Origin: QHXW01 sp035280425
Lineage (GTDB): Bacteria > Acidobacteriota > Terriglobia > Bryobacterales > Bryobacteraceae
DNA length: 64,000 bases
NCBI GenBank assembly: GCA_035280425.1
Contig: DATEFW010000042.1
Span: 20,221 to 84,220 of the forward strand
Reading direction: 5' to 3'
The notes beneath the pieces were generated by a model. The model was not told the DNA's origin. It did not search any database and was given only the letters and a program-made list of their open reading frames with translations. A program made the position numbers and the translations under genes. Positions 55,442-64,000 of the stretch are shown here, piece after piece (within the stretch, counting starts at the first letter, position 1; each line of letters starts with the position of its first letter).

Positions 55442-55469
55442 CATATAGCCTGGATAGGTCGAAGGTCAA
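55442..55469 (-). promoter_or_regulatory. Candidate promoter of the PadR-ADOP operon
   Basis: On the minus strand TTGACC (55469-55464) precedes TATATG (55447-55442) with a 16-bp spacer (TATGCT at 18 bp is an alternative -10). Just upstream lie two short palindromes, CATATG (55479-55484) and GTATAC (55487-55492), possible PadR sites. Confidence 0.4.
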
Positions 55470-55711
55470 GGTATGGGCATATGAGCGTATACTAGCCGCC
55501 GGCGCGAAGAGGAGCGCCTACCGCCGGCCGATTTGGCAGTTGTCAATAACATCTGGCCCTGCACAAACCCTCTAATCGTGCTGAGATAAAAGGTTAGCTT
55601 TGGGATCATGTGGCCGGCGCCCGGGAAATCTACTATGCGGAATATCGCAATCTGGAACAATCCGGAGGCGTGGGATTCAGGCAGAATTGCGGCCGGGGAG
55701 CGGATCGCCCA

Positions 55712-56641
55712 ATGAGAAAGCTGGCCTTGTTGGTGGCCCTGCCACTGGCGGCGTGCGCCGCCGATCTGCGATTGGGCATAGTGGGAACGGACACTTCGCA
55801 TGTCATCGAATTCACCAGGATTCTCAACGATAACTCTTCACCCGAGCACGTTCCGGGCGCTCGCGTAGTGGCGGCGTTCAAGGGCGGCAGTCAGACTCTG
55901 CCGGACAGCTACAAGCGAGTCGATAAATTCGCCGAGCAGCTTCGCACGAGATGGAACGTGGAATTTGTTTCCGACATCGCTTCACTATGCGCGAAAGTGG
56001 ACGGCGTGATGATCGAGAGTGTGGATGGACGGCAGCATCTGGATCAGGTCAAGCAAGCGGTGTCTTGCGGAAAGCCCATTTGGATTGACAAGCCTCTGGC
56101 CTCTTCGCTCGAAGATGCGAGAGAAATTGAACGGGTTGCAAAGGGGCGGGTTCCCTGGTTTAGCGCGTCAGCCCTCCGCTATGGCAAAGATGTCGAGGCG
56201 CTGAAGTTTGCCGATACGACCGGCGCGATAACTTGGGGCGCGGGTCCGCTAGGCAAGGACCAACTGGATCTCAGCTATTACGCCATCCACGTTGTTGAGC
56301 TCTTGTACTCCATTCTGGGCACGGGCTGTGAAGAGGTGACGCGCACTCATACCGGGGACACAGACATAATCGTCGGAAAATGGAGGGGCGGAAAGACTGG
56401 CGAGGTGCGCGCCGTCCGTCCCGACATCGATTATGGCGCCATGATCTTTCGCAAGGGCGGGAAGATCGCGATATCTCCGAAGATCGATGACAGCTACCGG
56501 CCGCTGGTCGAGGAGATCGTCAAGTTTTTCGAGACGCGACAACCGCCTGTTCCCAACGAGGAGTCTCTAGAGGTGATGGAGTTCATGCATGCTGCCCAGC
56601 GCAGTTTAGCGCAGGGTGGCATGCCGGTGAGGATTCACTAA
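55712..56641 (+). CDS. Gfo/Idh/MocA-like oxidoreductase with a lipoprotein-like signal peptide
   Basis: 309 residues from ATG 55712. The N-terminus LALLVALPLAACAADL has a lipobox-like LAAC, so it may be a lipoprotein or, failing that, a secreted protein. The Rossmann motif is weak: LRLGIVGTDTSHVIEF. Instead of EKP it has WIDKPLA. Other Gfo-type features are VSDIASLCAKVDGVMIESV and a C-terminal helix. It is shorter than its neighbour and clearly a distinct subgroup. It ends 25 bp before the Tat-exported Gfo gene, so the two are probably an operon. Confidence 0.8.
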   Translation: MRKLALLVALPLAACAADLRLGIVGTDTSHVIEFTRILNDNSSPEHVPGARVVAAFKGGSQTLPDSYKRVDKFAEQLRTRWNVEFVSDIASLCAKVDGVMIESVDGRQHLDQVKQAVSCGKPIWIDKPLASSLEDAREIERVAKGRVPWFSASALRYGKDVEALKFADTTGAITWGAGPLGKDQLDLSYYAIHVVELLYSILGTGCEEVTRTHTGDTDIIVGKWRGGKTGEVRAVRPDIDYGAMIFRKGGKIAISPKIDDSYRPLVEEIVKFFETRQPPVPNEESLEVMEFMHAAQRSLAQGGMPVRIH

Positions 56642-56666
56642 ACTGGTACTTGGGAGGATTCGCAGG

Positions 56667-57980
56667 ATGCAGATCGGACGACGAGATTTCATTACTCGAA
56701 CCGCCTTTGGAGCGGGCGCGCAACTTCTTGCCGGAAGCGCGTCGGCTTCCGTCAGTGACACAATTCGAGTGGCTATTATCGGTCTAGGCGGCCGCGGCCG
56801 CGACCACATGCGCGACTGCGCCAAGATTTCCGGCGTTAAGGTGGTGGCTTTTTGTGATCCGGACGAGACCCGGACGGCACAACGGGCTTCGGAATTCGAG
56901 TCATTGACCGGTCAGAAACCGGCTCTTCACCAGGATCTGCGCCGAGTTCTCGATGACAAAGATATCGATGCGGTGACTATCGCCACCTGCAATCACTGGC
57001 ACGCGCTCGCGGCAATTTGGGCTTGCCAGGCGGGGAAGCACGTATATGTCGAAAAGCCGGTGTGTCATGATTTCTTCTCAGGCGCGCAGATGGTGGCGGC
57101 GTCGCGCAAGTATGATCGCCTGGTTCAGGGTGGGACGCAGCGCCGTTCGAGTGGCACCGTCCGCCGCGCGATCCGGGCTTTGCACGACGGCATTATCGGC
57201 GACGTGTACATGGCGCGCTGCGTGCACTATCAGAAACGGGATTCGCTGGGGTTTAAGGATGCAGAGAAACCACCGGCCACTTTGGACTGGAATTTATGGC
57301 TCGGTCCCGCACGTGATCAAGCCTTTAACCGCAACCTTCATCCTTACAACTGGCACTGGTTTTGGGACTTCGGCAACGGCGAGTTAGGTAACAATGGCAT
57401 TCACTATATTGATGTCGCGCGTTGGGCTCTCAACAAGCGTTTGCCCTCCAGAATCTACTCCATCGGCGGCCGTTTCGGGTATCAGGATCAGGGACAAACG
57501 CCCAACACTCAGGTAGTCACATATCAGTTCGACGACGGGACCGAGATGGTAGCAGAGATCCGCGGGCGCTACACAAACGCGGAAGGCGGTCTTGACTCCG
57601 GGCCGATTTTCTATGGCTCGAAAGGGTACATGATAGCCGATGCCCATGCGGACGTTTTCAAAGTGTATCTTGGAGGAAGCAAGACGGCGGAGCCTGACCT
57701 CGGCAAGGACGATGACGTCGATCGGATCGGAGATGAAGAGATTTCGCATTTTCAGAACTTTTTCGATGCGGTGCGCGCAGGGAAACGGGAGATGTTGACG
57801 GCAGAGATCAACGAAACCTTCCTCTCGACAGCATTCTGTTTATTGGGCAACATCTCATACCGGCTGAAGCGGGAGCTGCGCTTTGACGCCGGCACAAACC
57901 GCTTCCTCAACGATTCCGAAGCCGACGCGATGTTGCGGGACACATGCAGAGCCCCCTTTCTCGTTCCGGATCGGATTTGA
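56667..57980 (+). CDS. Gfo/Idh/MocA family oxidoreductase, Tat-exported
   Basis: 437 residues. The Tat motif is GRRDFITRT, followed by AFGAGAQLLAGSASA. The Rossmann motif VAIIGLGGRGRDHM and the EKPV active-site block are clear, as are NHWHALAAIWACQAGKHVY and GNGELGNNGIHYIDVARWAL, typical of the large exported branch of the family. NAD(P)-dependent sugar oxidation is the expected chemistry. It is likely co-transcribed with the lipoprotein-like relative immediately upstream. Substrate unknown. Confidence 0.87.
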   Translation: MQIGRRDFITRTAFGAGAQLLAGSASASVSDTIRVAIIGLGGRGRDHMRDCAKISGVKVVAFCDPDETRTAQRASEFESLTGQKPALHQDLRRVLDDKDIDAVTIATCNHWHALAAIWACQAGKHVYVEKPVCHDFFSGAQMVAASRKYDRLVQGGTQRRSSGTVRRAIRALHDGIIGDVYMARCVHYQKRDSLGFKDAEKPPATLDWNLWLGPARDQAFNRNLHPYNWHWFWDFGNGELGNNGIHYIDVARWALNKRLPSRIYSIGGRFGYQDQGQTPNTQVVTYQFDDGTEMVAEIRGRYTNAEGGLDSGPIFYGSKGYMIADAHADVFKVYLGGSKTAEPDLGKDDDVDRIGDEEISHFQNFFDAVRAGKREMLTAEINETFLSTAFCLLGNISYRLKRELRFDAGTNRFLNDSEADAMLRDTCRAPFLVPDRI

Positions 57981-58355
57981 AACCTCCCCAGCGAATTGCG
58001 CGTCATGCCGGCGCGTGTTTAACCGTCGCAACCCCACACAACGCGGGGGAGACAGTCCGTCCGATAGCTTGGAACGATCAATCTCCCAGAATGGGAGTTC
58101 CGGGGCGCGTGGTGTTGCGCCGATTCCTCGAGTACCTTAATGACGAGCTGAATCTGGTGGAGTCATGCAAGCCATTACGTGTCAACTTTCATCTCGCTAT
58201 CTGCGTAAGCTCTGTCCGCGCGGTGTAGATTGAATAGTGTTGAGCTCCTCACGAATCACCATTCTCAGTGTGGCGAGATCGTTTTTGAGTTCAGCCATTG
58301 CCTGGACAATTCAGCTCCCTTGGCTTCCCTGCTGGCGCAGGACTAACCCTGCGGG
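57981..58355. other. Intergenic region between convergent genes
   Basis: 375 bp. Apart from the short minus-strand frame at 58197-58298 nothing is recognisable. There is no clear terminator hairpin with a T-run. Confidence 0.4.
58197..58298 (-). CDS. Possible short protein (33 residues) of unknown function
   Basis: A short open frame begins MAELKNDLATLRMVIREELN and ends with SLRR. It is predicted helical and charged, with heptad-like leucines. AGG lies five bases before the ATG. Nothing else supports it; it may be a remnant of a longer gene or chance. Confidence 0.25.
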   Translation of the reverse strand: MAELKNDLATLRMVIREELNTIQSTPRGQSLRR

Positions 58356-61300
58356 TCATTTCACCGCAAGCAGTGCACCGTCTGGGGTCACCGCACCTGC
58401 GTAGATACAGGTAACGGGGTTATCTCCACTTCGAGTCTGTGAAGGAACGGTGACGTTGAGCTGATATAGGCCGGGACTTACGAGAGCCATCGAGACGTTA
58501 GCAACGCGCCCGCCAATAGTGCACACAGGGGTTTCCGCCATCCTTCCGGACTGACTCGATGAGCCTGGAGTCAAGGGTCCAGCCGGCAACCCGAAACCCG
58601 CTGCCCACAGAAGCACGATCTCGCCAGGTTTCGCCGGTGTGGACAGGCCGGGATAGAGAGTCGGTGGCCCGATCAGGCTATAGTCGGCGTGCGTTGCTAC
58701 AACGTATCTTGATCCGCCGAATCGCAGGAACGAGGGCGAAACCGCATTCCCCTTGACCAGAAACGGGGGGATGTTGCCGGCATTGCTCGCGACCACGATC
58801 GAGGCGAGGCCGGACAGATCGTCCAGGGGGGCCAGCACGTTGATCTGATCGGTGAAACAAGCCGGGCTGGTGGCTGCGCTGCAAAAGAAATAGACGTACG
58901 CGGGCTTGCCATTCACCGTAACGGAGACACTGTTAAGTTGAGTTGGCATGCGGCCCGAGGCGAACTCCGGGGCGTTGCTCCAAATAACACCCGAGGCTGG
59001 CGTGGTTGCTGGGACCAGATTGACACCATAGATCTCGATCCAATCGTTCGGTGAGATGGTGGGAGGCGAGGTGGCGGCTGTCGTCGTTACGCCTGTAATC
59101 ACGCCAACGGCTCCGCTCTCGATGACTGGCGCGGTATCAAGAGCCTCAGCGGGCGGCGAGCCACCGCCGGAGAGGACAGCTCCATTAGTCAGTGTGTTGT
59201 TTCCCCCGGAGAAGGGTTCGAGGCTCATCTGAACTGTGATTGGCGGAAAGCTGGACCCACCGGCCAGACTATCGCTCCGTGTGCACGTGGCGATGGAGCA
59301 ATTCCATCCTGGACCCGCCATCGATACGATATTCGAGTACAGCGGCGCCCCCTCCGTCACCGAGACGGCGCCGGTAGTACTGGAGGCGCCGATCGCATCA
59401 CCGAGGGTGATCGTATAAGCCTGGTTCTGCCCGGCTGTGACGGTCCCTACGTGCGTTTTCGCGATGCGGAGTGCCGCACCTGGTATCCCTTCCAGAACAC
59501 TGATACTTCCCAGAGTTCCGGCAGCCAAGTCCACACGCCCATCACCGTTGAAGTCCGCCGCAGCTATCGCGGAGGTGTACGTGACAGGGTATTGGTAGAC
59601 CGAGGCGGCCTGAAACGTGCCGTCGCCATTGCCTGGGAACAGTTGCAGGAAGCCCTGGTTAGATGAGTAGATTGCAGCGATATCGGCATTGCCGTCGCCG
59701 GTAAAATCAGCGATAACTACACCTCCAGGTGTACCGTTGGCCGAGACCTGGGACGTCAGACCGCACAGGTAATGGCCGGGCGGATGGAAAGTGCCATCGC
59801 CATACCCAACCATAGCGGTGACCGAGCAGCGATACGGGACGTAGCTGAAGCCGTTCTGGATCACAAGGTCGGGGATACCATCGCCGTTGAGATCGCCCAC
59901 CGCGACCGAGCGGGGGACACCGGTCACGCTCACGCGATCATCCACCCAGCCGGCGGGCTGGAGAAAAGTGCCATCCCCCCGGCCCAGAAGGACATTGATC
60001 CGATTGTCAGCGTTGGCCTCAACTACTGCGGTGACGGCAACCAGATCAGCGTTGCCGTCCTGGTTCAGATCTGCCGTGGCAAGCAGAATTGAAGACTGAT
60101 CGCCGCTCACAGAATATTCGATGGGCGCTTCGAACGTCCCATCCCCCTTGCTGAGAAGCACACTGATACTGGGTGCGGGACCGTGGCCAACCGCCAGGTC
60201 GGCAAAACCATCTCCGTTGAAGTCGGCGGCAACCACAGACATACCGGGAATTGCAAACACCGGCCCTTGTTTGAAGGTTCCATCACCCCGGCCAAACCAG
60301 ACGCTTACATTTTGGTCTTGTGGTTGCGATCCCGCGGCGATGGCTACATCGAGGTTCCCGTCGCCGTTAAAGTCCCCAGGCGCTACACGTGCCACGTCCA
60401 GTCCGATAGACGGTACATTGGTTCGAATCGGGGGGCTGAAATGGCCCGAGCCGTCCCCCAGAAGGACATCGATGAAGAAGTTGGAAACGGCAACGATGTC
60501 GGGTTTGCCGTCGCCGTTGAAGTCTCGAACGGCCAAGTCGTACGCCAGCTCAGAATTTGTTTGGGAACCCCCTGCCACTGTCATGGCCGTGAAGTAGAAG
60601 GCCGGCATGGAGGTTACGGTGAGATTGACCGTCCCCGAAACGCTTTCGGGCCATGGAGGAGTTCCGATGTATCGCGCGGAGATCCGCCTGATACCGGTGC
60701 CCACAGGCCTGATTCCCAGGTGAGCTATCCCCATTACGAGATTCGCACTCCCCAGTAGCATGGCACCGTCGTAGAAGACTACGTGGCCCTGCGCGGTGTC
60801 GGGCTTGATGGTGGCGGTTAATGTAACTGGCGCTCCGATTGTTGCCAAGCCGGGCGCCACACTCACGCTGACCGACGTAGCCACTGAGCCAATCGTGAAC
60901 CTTCGCGCGACGCTTGGCGCGGGCAGGTAGAGGGAGTTGCCCGCCTGGCTAGCCGTGATCGTACAGGAGCCGGCTGCCGTCAGAGTCACGATGGCGCCCT
61001 GCAAGTTACAGTTCCCTGATACCGCGTAACTGACCGGTAAACCCGAAGTGGCAGTAGCCGTGAGCGTGAAAGGCGCTGCGCCAAACACAAGGTCCGGTAA
61101 GGTTCCAAAGACGATTGTTTGATACTGGACAACCGTGGCGGTGTCGATAGCAGAATCGTTCGCTGGATTCGGGTCGCTCATACCTTCAATAGAGACATTA
61201 GCGGTGACGCTCAACGATGTCGGCGCGGTCCGGGAGACGCTGACCGTGAGTGTTACGGGCGGATAGCTGGTCCCTGCGTTCACAGAATCCGAACGGGTAC

Positions 61301-62879
61301 AGTTGCTAAGGCTGCAAGTCCATCCTGGGCCCGACGCGCCGACGAGAGAGAGCGCACCTGGGAGACTGAAGCTGAGCGTCACCTGCCCGGCCGTGGGAGC
61401 GGGCCCGAGATTGCCGACGGTGCTGCTGAAAGCCGCACTCTGCTGACCCTGGAGGAAGTTGCCTGCATGGCTTAAAGTTACACTCAGATCCGTTGGGGCG
61501 AGTCCGAGGTAGGTAACAAGACCGGAAAACGCTTCGACGATATCCACTCTCCCATCGCCATTGAGGTCGCCGATGGCAAACGAAACCGGGCCGGCTAAGT
61601 TGTCGTGGAAAGGAGCCAGTTGCAGCGAGCCCATTCCGTCGCACAGCAGCACCGCGAAACTGCCCGAGGTGCCCGTCAACAATTCCGGATATCCTGTTCC
61701 GACGATGACATCAAGGTGCCCATCCCCATTTACGTCGGTTACGCCCAGAGTGTAGGCCGGTCGTCCTACTGAGAAAAAGTTGGGGGGCCCGAACGTGCCG
61801 TCGCCGTTCCCGACCAGCAACGAGACGCCATCGCCATTGCTCACGATGAGGTCCGCCTTGCCGTCGCCGTTAAAATCCCCTGTCGCCACATCAGAAATCT
61901 GCTTATTCAGCCCGACCGGGCTTCCCGCGGCGACGAAAGTTCCGTCGCCTTTCCCCAGGTACACTTGGAAGCTGCTTGCGCCTTCTTGCACCGCCAGATC
62001 AGCCACCCCATCTCCGTTCACGTCAGTGACTGCAATGGCATCGGCGCCATTCGCCACCGGCAAGAATACCGGAGCCTTAAAGGTACCGTCACCCTTACCC
62101 AGCAGAACGCTGATACCACCATTCGTGTGGGCGCCCTCCGTTGCCACGATGTCGATGATGCCATCTCCGTTGAAATCTCCAGTTATCAAGTGGAAGGCGG
62201 ACAGGGCATAGTTGACCACACGCTGAAATGTGCCATCACCGTTTCCGATCATAATGCGCAGCGCAGAAGCGCCATCATCCATCACCGCCAGATCGGTTTT
62301 GCCGTCGCCGTTGAAATCCGCCGCGACAATAGACGTGGCTTGAGAAATTCCGCCGTACGTCTGTCCAGGAGTGAAATTACCATCTCCTTTGCCAAGGAAA
62401 ATGGCCAAACTCGTCACGCCCGGTTGTGCGCCGGTGGCGGCAACGTCCAGGTTTCCGTCCCCGTTAAAATCACCTAGTGCAATAAAGGGAAACTGCAGAA
62501 CGGCAGACGGCAATTGTTCGAGCTGCTTCAAACCTTCAGCGGGCACGGCATTCACTACCATTGGGAATGGGGCTGACGTTGACGGGGCGGAGATCGCATC
62601 GCCCGAGAAGTATGCCTTGACCGGTTGACTGCCCGCGGCCAGCAATTTGGTGGTCAGAGTCGCCTTGCCGGAAGACAGCCGTGCAACACCCACGACTGTC
62701 AGGCCGTCATAAAACGTAACCTTTCCTGTGGCGGCAGCGGGCGTGACCGTGGCAGTGAAAGTCACCTGCTCGCCAAACTTGGCCGGGTTGGGTGAAACCG
62801 AAAGAGAAAGAGACGAGGACGCTGCATGCGCAGCACCGGCCACAAAGCCAATCAGCCCAAGTCTTAGAAACCAGGCCAC
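58356..62879 (-). CDS. Giant exported protein: Ig-like domains, two seven-repeat FG-GAP propellers, DUF11-like domains, TIGR03437 end
   Basis: 1507 residues from GTG 62879. The signal peptide is WFLRLGLIGFVAGAAHAA. The order is: Ig-like domain (to about 110), seven FG-GAP/VCBS repeats with DxNxDG calcium-type loops (about 130-460), a DUF11-like domain, an MBG-like segment, a second Ig-like domain, seven more repeats (about 780-1135), a second DUF11-like domain, and the TIGR03437 domain (about 1255 to the end). Fourteen repeats in two groups of seven fit two seven-bladed propellers. The Ig-propeller-DUF11 unit is thus duplicated. It is probably a cell-surface or secreted adhesion or glycan-binding protein. 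Confidence 0.86.
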   Translation of the reverse strand: MAWFLRLGLIGFVAGAAHAASSSLSLSVSPNPAKFGEQVTFTATVTPAAATGKVTFYDGLTVVGVARLSSGKATLTTKLLAAGSQPVKAYFSGDAISAPSTSAPFPMVVNAVPAEGLKQLEQLPSAVLQFPFIALGDFNGDGNLDVAATGAQPGVTSLAIFLGKGDGNFTPGQTYGGISQATSIVAADFNGDGKTDLAVMDDGASALRIMIGNGDGTFQRVVNYALSAFHLITGDFNGDGIIDIVATEGAHTNGGISVLLGKGDGTFKAPVFLPVANGADAIAVTDVNGDGVADLAVQEGASSFQVYLGKGDGTFVAAGSPVGLNKQISDVATGDFNGDGKADLIVSNGDGVSLLVGNGDGTFGPPNFFSVGRPAYTLGVTDVNGDGHLDVIVGTGYPELLTGTSGSFAVLLCDGMGSLQLAPFHDNLAGPVSFAIGDLNGDGRVDIVEAFSGLVTYLGLAPTDLSVTLSHAGNFLQGQQSAAFSSTVGNLGPAPTAGQVTLSFSLPGALSLVGASGPGWTCSLSNCTRSDSVNAGTSYPPVTLTVSVSRTAPTSLSVTANVSIEGMSDPNPANDSAIDTATVVQYQTIVFGTLPDLVFGAAPFTLTATATSGLPVSYAVSGNCNLQGAIVTLTAAGSCTITASQAGNSLYLPAPSVARRFTIGSVATSVSVSVAPGLATIGAPVTLTATIKPDTAQGHVVFYDGAMLLGSANLVMGIAHLGIRPVGTGIRRISARYIGTPPWPESVSGTVNLTVTSMPAFYFTAMTVAGGSQTNSELAYDLAVRDFNGDGKPDIVAVSNFFIDVLLGDGSGHFSPPIRTNVPSIGLDVARVAPGDFNGDGNLDVAIAAGSQPQDQNVSVWFGRGDGTFKQGPVFAIPGMSVVAADFNGDGFADLAVGHGPAPSISVLLSKGDGTFEAPIEYSVSGDQSSILLATADLNQDGNADLVAVTAVVEANADNRINVLLGRGDGTFLQPAGWVDDRVSVTGVPRSVAVGDLNGDGIPDLVIQNGFSYVPYRCSVTAMVGYGDGTFHPPGHYLCGLTSQVSANGTPGGVVIADFTGDGNADIAAIYSSNQGFLQLFPGNGDGTFQAASVYQYPVTYTSAIAAADFNGDGRVDLAAGTLGSISVLEGIPGAALRIAKTHVGTVTAGQNQAYTITLGDAIGASSTTGAVSVTEGAPLYSNIVSMAGPGWNCSIATCTRSDSLAGGSSFPPITVQMSLEPFSGGNNTLTNGAVLSGGGSPPAEALDTAPVIESGAVGVITGVTTTAATSPPTISPNDWIEIYGVNLVPATTPASGVIWSNAPEFASGRMPTQLNSVSVTVNGKPAYVYFFCSAATSPACFTDQINVLAPLDDLSGLASIVVASNAGNIPPFLVKGNAVSPSFLRFGGSRYVVATHADYSLIGPPTLYPGLSTPAKPGEIVLLWAAGFGLPAGPLTPGSSSQSGRMAETPVCTIGGRVANVSMALVSPGLYQLNVTVPSQTRSGDNPVTCIYAGAVTPDGALLAVK
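59475..60545 (-). repeat. Second block of seven FG-GAP/VCBS repeats
   Basis: Seven protein-level repeats of about 45-50 codons, each with DFNGDGxxDL-like loops (one is DLNQDG, one DFTGDG). The first six end in GDGTF- or GDGSG-like turns and the seventh lacks the turn, as in the first block. Confidence 0.8.
61490..62490 (-). repeat. First block of seven FG-GAP/VCBS repeats
   Basis: Seven protein-level repeats with D(F/V/L)NGDG loops, spaced about 45 codons, within the 1507-residue protein. The seventh repeat again lacks the GDGTF turn. Confidence 0.8.
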
Positions 62880-62884
62880 AGAAG

Positions 62885-62890
62885 TTTATA
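62885..62890 (-). promoter_or_regulatory. TATAAA -10-like box immediately before the GTG start
   Basis: On the minus strand TATAAA lies five bases before GTG 62879, where transcription would begin at or next to the start codon; no ribosome-binding site is present. A good -35 was not seen. Confidence 0.25.
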
Positions 62891-62978
62891 ACAGTTTAGG
62901 TTACTGCAACTCGGTAAGAGCACCGGTCCCGCCCGGACGAATCTCCACTCGGCCACCTAAACCGTCGACTTTGCTTGT

Positions 62979-63065
62979 TGGTGCGAACGGGGAGGGTCGA
63001 ACTCCCAAGCCCTTGCGGGCGCCAGATCCTAAGTCTGGTGCGTCTGCCAATTCCGCCACGTTCGC
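62979..63065 (-). tRNA. tRNA-Leu (anticodon TAG)
   Basis: 87 nt including an encoded CCA. The acceptor stem GCGAACG pairs with CGTTCGC, the D-arm contains AATTGGCAGACGC, the anticodon loop is CTTAGGA (anticodon TAG, reading CUA), a long variable arm marks class II, and the T-arm has GTTCGAC. All features of a leucine tRNA are present. Confidence 0.95.
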
Positions 63066-63087
63066 GCTGCGGGGCTTCCAATGCGGA

Positions 63088-64000
63088 TTATAACAACCCG
63101 TGATTTGTTCCGCAGATGCTCACTTTAAGGCCCAATTCGCGAAACATTGCGGCTTTGGTGGCCAGCGCCAGGTTGGCAGCTTCGGCATCCCGAGCGTACG
63201 CCACCTGAATATGGTTGGACTTGTGCCGCGCCATCATCTGGTCGCGCGTGATGCCATACGTCACGGCATGCATGATCGGCCACTGCGGCGTCGTAATCTG
63301 CCAGCGGCGTTCGGTCTCTTCGCGCGGAAGTTCAACCACCTGCGCGCGTCCGAGGTCGGCCTTGAGTGTGCCGTGGTCCGCGAAAACACGGCTCCAGACA
63401 ATTTCCCCGGGCTTGCTGACGCCTTTTAAAGTCCCGCCGCCCAGCCGGAAATACATCGGTGGCTGCCGCTCACTCACCGTTCCGGCGTACTCGCCGATGA
63501 AATGCCTGGGTGGCGCTGCGCCCGAAATCTCAAATACCCAGACGAACTCCGATCCCCCATTCACGCGATAGGCTTCTCCGTAGCGCACGTCGTGCAGCGT
63601 GGTTTCAGGATCGTAACCCAGGTGCGTCCAGATGCGATTCGTCACCAGAGCATCCAGTCCCGCACATTCGTCGACCTCGTTGAAGTGCGGTAGAGCCTGA
63701 TCTTCGTAAAGCACCCGGCCCTTTTCGTCGCGCACCGGCGGCCGGTCCACGTTGTTGAAAAGGCCTTCCGCCAGGTCCGAAGCCGGCGTGAGGTCTTTCA
63801 ATCCCTGCTGGTATTGGATGCCGATGGCGTCGCAACCGAACTCGTCGGCGATGCGCATCGCCGCGATGTACATCTTGCACTGCTCGAGAATCTGTTCGTC
63901 GGTCAAGTCGCTTTCCGGATCCGGACCAGTGCGAAACTCGACTCCTTTGGCATTCAGCCACAAGCGCACTCGCTGCGCTTCCTCGTTCGGAACACCCTCG
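63088..64000 (-). CDS. L-fucose isomerase-like family protein (COG2407), partial
   Basis: About 304 residues of the C-terminal part; the start lies beyond the right edge. It contains VTNRIWTHLGYDPETTLHDVRYGE, PPMYFRLGGGTL, VTYGITRDQMMARHKSNHIQVAY and the C-terminal GLKVSICG, resembling L-fucose/arabinose isomerase-like proteins in planctomycetes and acidobacteria. The metal-binding residues cannot be judged with certainty because the N-terminal domain is missing. The reaction would be aldose-ketose isomerisation. Gene ends 22 bp before the tRNA-Leu gene (both minus strand). Confidence 0.75.
   Translation of the reverse strand, partial: EGVPNEEAQRVRLWLNAKGVEFRTGPDPESDLTDEQILEQCKMYIAAMRIADEFGCDAIGIQYQQGLKDLTPASDLAEGLFNNVDRPPVRDEKGRVLYEDQALPHFNEVDECAGLDALVTNRIWTHLGYDPETTLHDVRYGEAYRVNGGSEFVWVFEISGAAPPRHFIGEYAGTVSERQPPMYFRLGGGTLKGVSKPGEIVWSRVFADHGTLKADLGRAQVVELPREETERRWQITTPQWPIMHAVTYGITRDQMMARHKSNHIQVAYARDAEAANLALATKAAMFRELGLKVSICGTNHGLL

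Noticed and set aside
58356..62879. CRISPR-like array from the many similar GTCGCCGTTGAAGTC-like motifs
   Set aside because: These are codons for the DFNGDG repeats in a continuous reading frame with irregular spacing.

Overview
The window looks like a chromosomal segment of a high-G+C acidobacterium of the Solibacter/Bryobacter type. The evidence is four very large orphan FtsX/MacB-type permeases of the acidobacterial ADOP kind (one with a PadR regulator), two huge exported proteins ending in the TIGR03437 C-terminal domain typical of Solibacter, a DUF2934 protein, and several Tat-exported Gfo/Idh/MocA oxidoreductases. No phage, insertion sequence, CRISPR array or rRNA was seen. One tRNA-Leu(TAG) is present. 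Species-level placement is inference.

Layout. 1-2.2 kb: the end of a GAF/PP2C-type phosphatase and a DUF5009 acyltransferase-like membrane protein. 2.3-11 kb: a tight seven-gene plus-strand operon bracketed by two paralogous GH20 hexosaminidase-like enzymes. It encloses an EamA transporter, a DapA-like lyase, RidA, a 3-hydroxyacyl-CoA-dehydrogenase-like oxidoreductase and a D-serine dehydratase/D-threonine aldolase-like PLP enzyme. It has a promoter and a 12-bp palindrome in front, and looks like a dedicated amino-sugar/amino-acid scavenging pathway. 11-16.6 kb: dodecin, DUF2934, exported amidohydrolase, Tat oxidoreductase, small membrane protein, exported esterase and a YkgJ cysteine-cluster protein. 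16.7-23 kb: two ADOP permeases, an NTF2-like protein, a small exported protein and a decayed-looking intergenic stretch. 23.3-24.9 kb: L-threonine dehydrogenase and a single-domain asparaginase.

24.9-30.2 kb: rhomboid protease, then ccsA-like, hemA, hemC and a cobA-hemD fusion, a compact tetrapyrrole/cytochrome-assembly operon. 30.2-33.4 kb (minus): UDP-sugar epimerase, sugar isomerase-like TIM barrel and a glycosyltransferase-methyltransferase fusion. 33.6-40.7 kb: third ADOP permease, Tat oxidoreductase, a 994-residue exported HExxH protein, and a broken peroxiredoxin gene. 40.7-49.1 kb: iolB; an overlapping series of S9 peptidase, thiE and two amino-acid permeases, suggesting peptide uptake and use; an aldehyde dehydrogenase; and an exported SnoaL-like protein.

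49.2-55.4 kb (minus): a hybrid histidine kinase with a complete plant-ethylene-receptor-type sensor domain, then a PadR-ADOP operon. 55.7-58 kb: two exported Gfo/Idh/MocA oxidoreductases. 58.4-62.9 kb (minus): a 1507-residue exported protein with two seven-repeat FG-GAP propellers. 63-64 kb: tRNA-Leu and the C-terminal part of a fucose-isomerase-like protein.

The strongest leads are the ethylene-receptor-like kinase, the GH20-bracketed operon, the peroxiredoxin pseudogene and the duplicated double-propeller protein.
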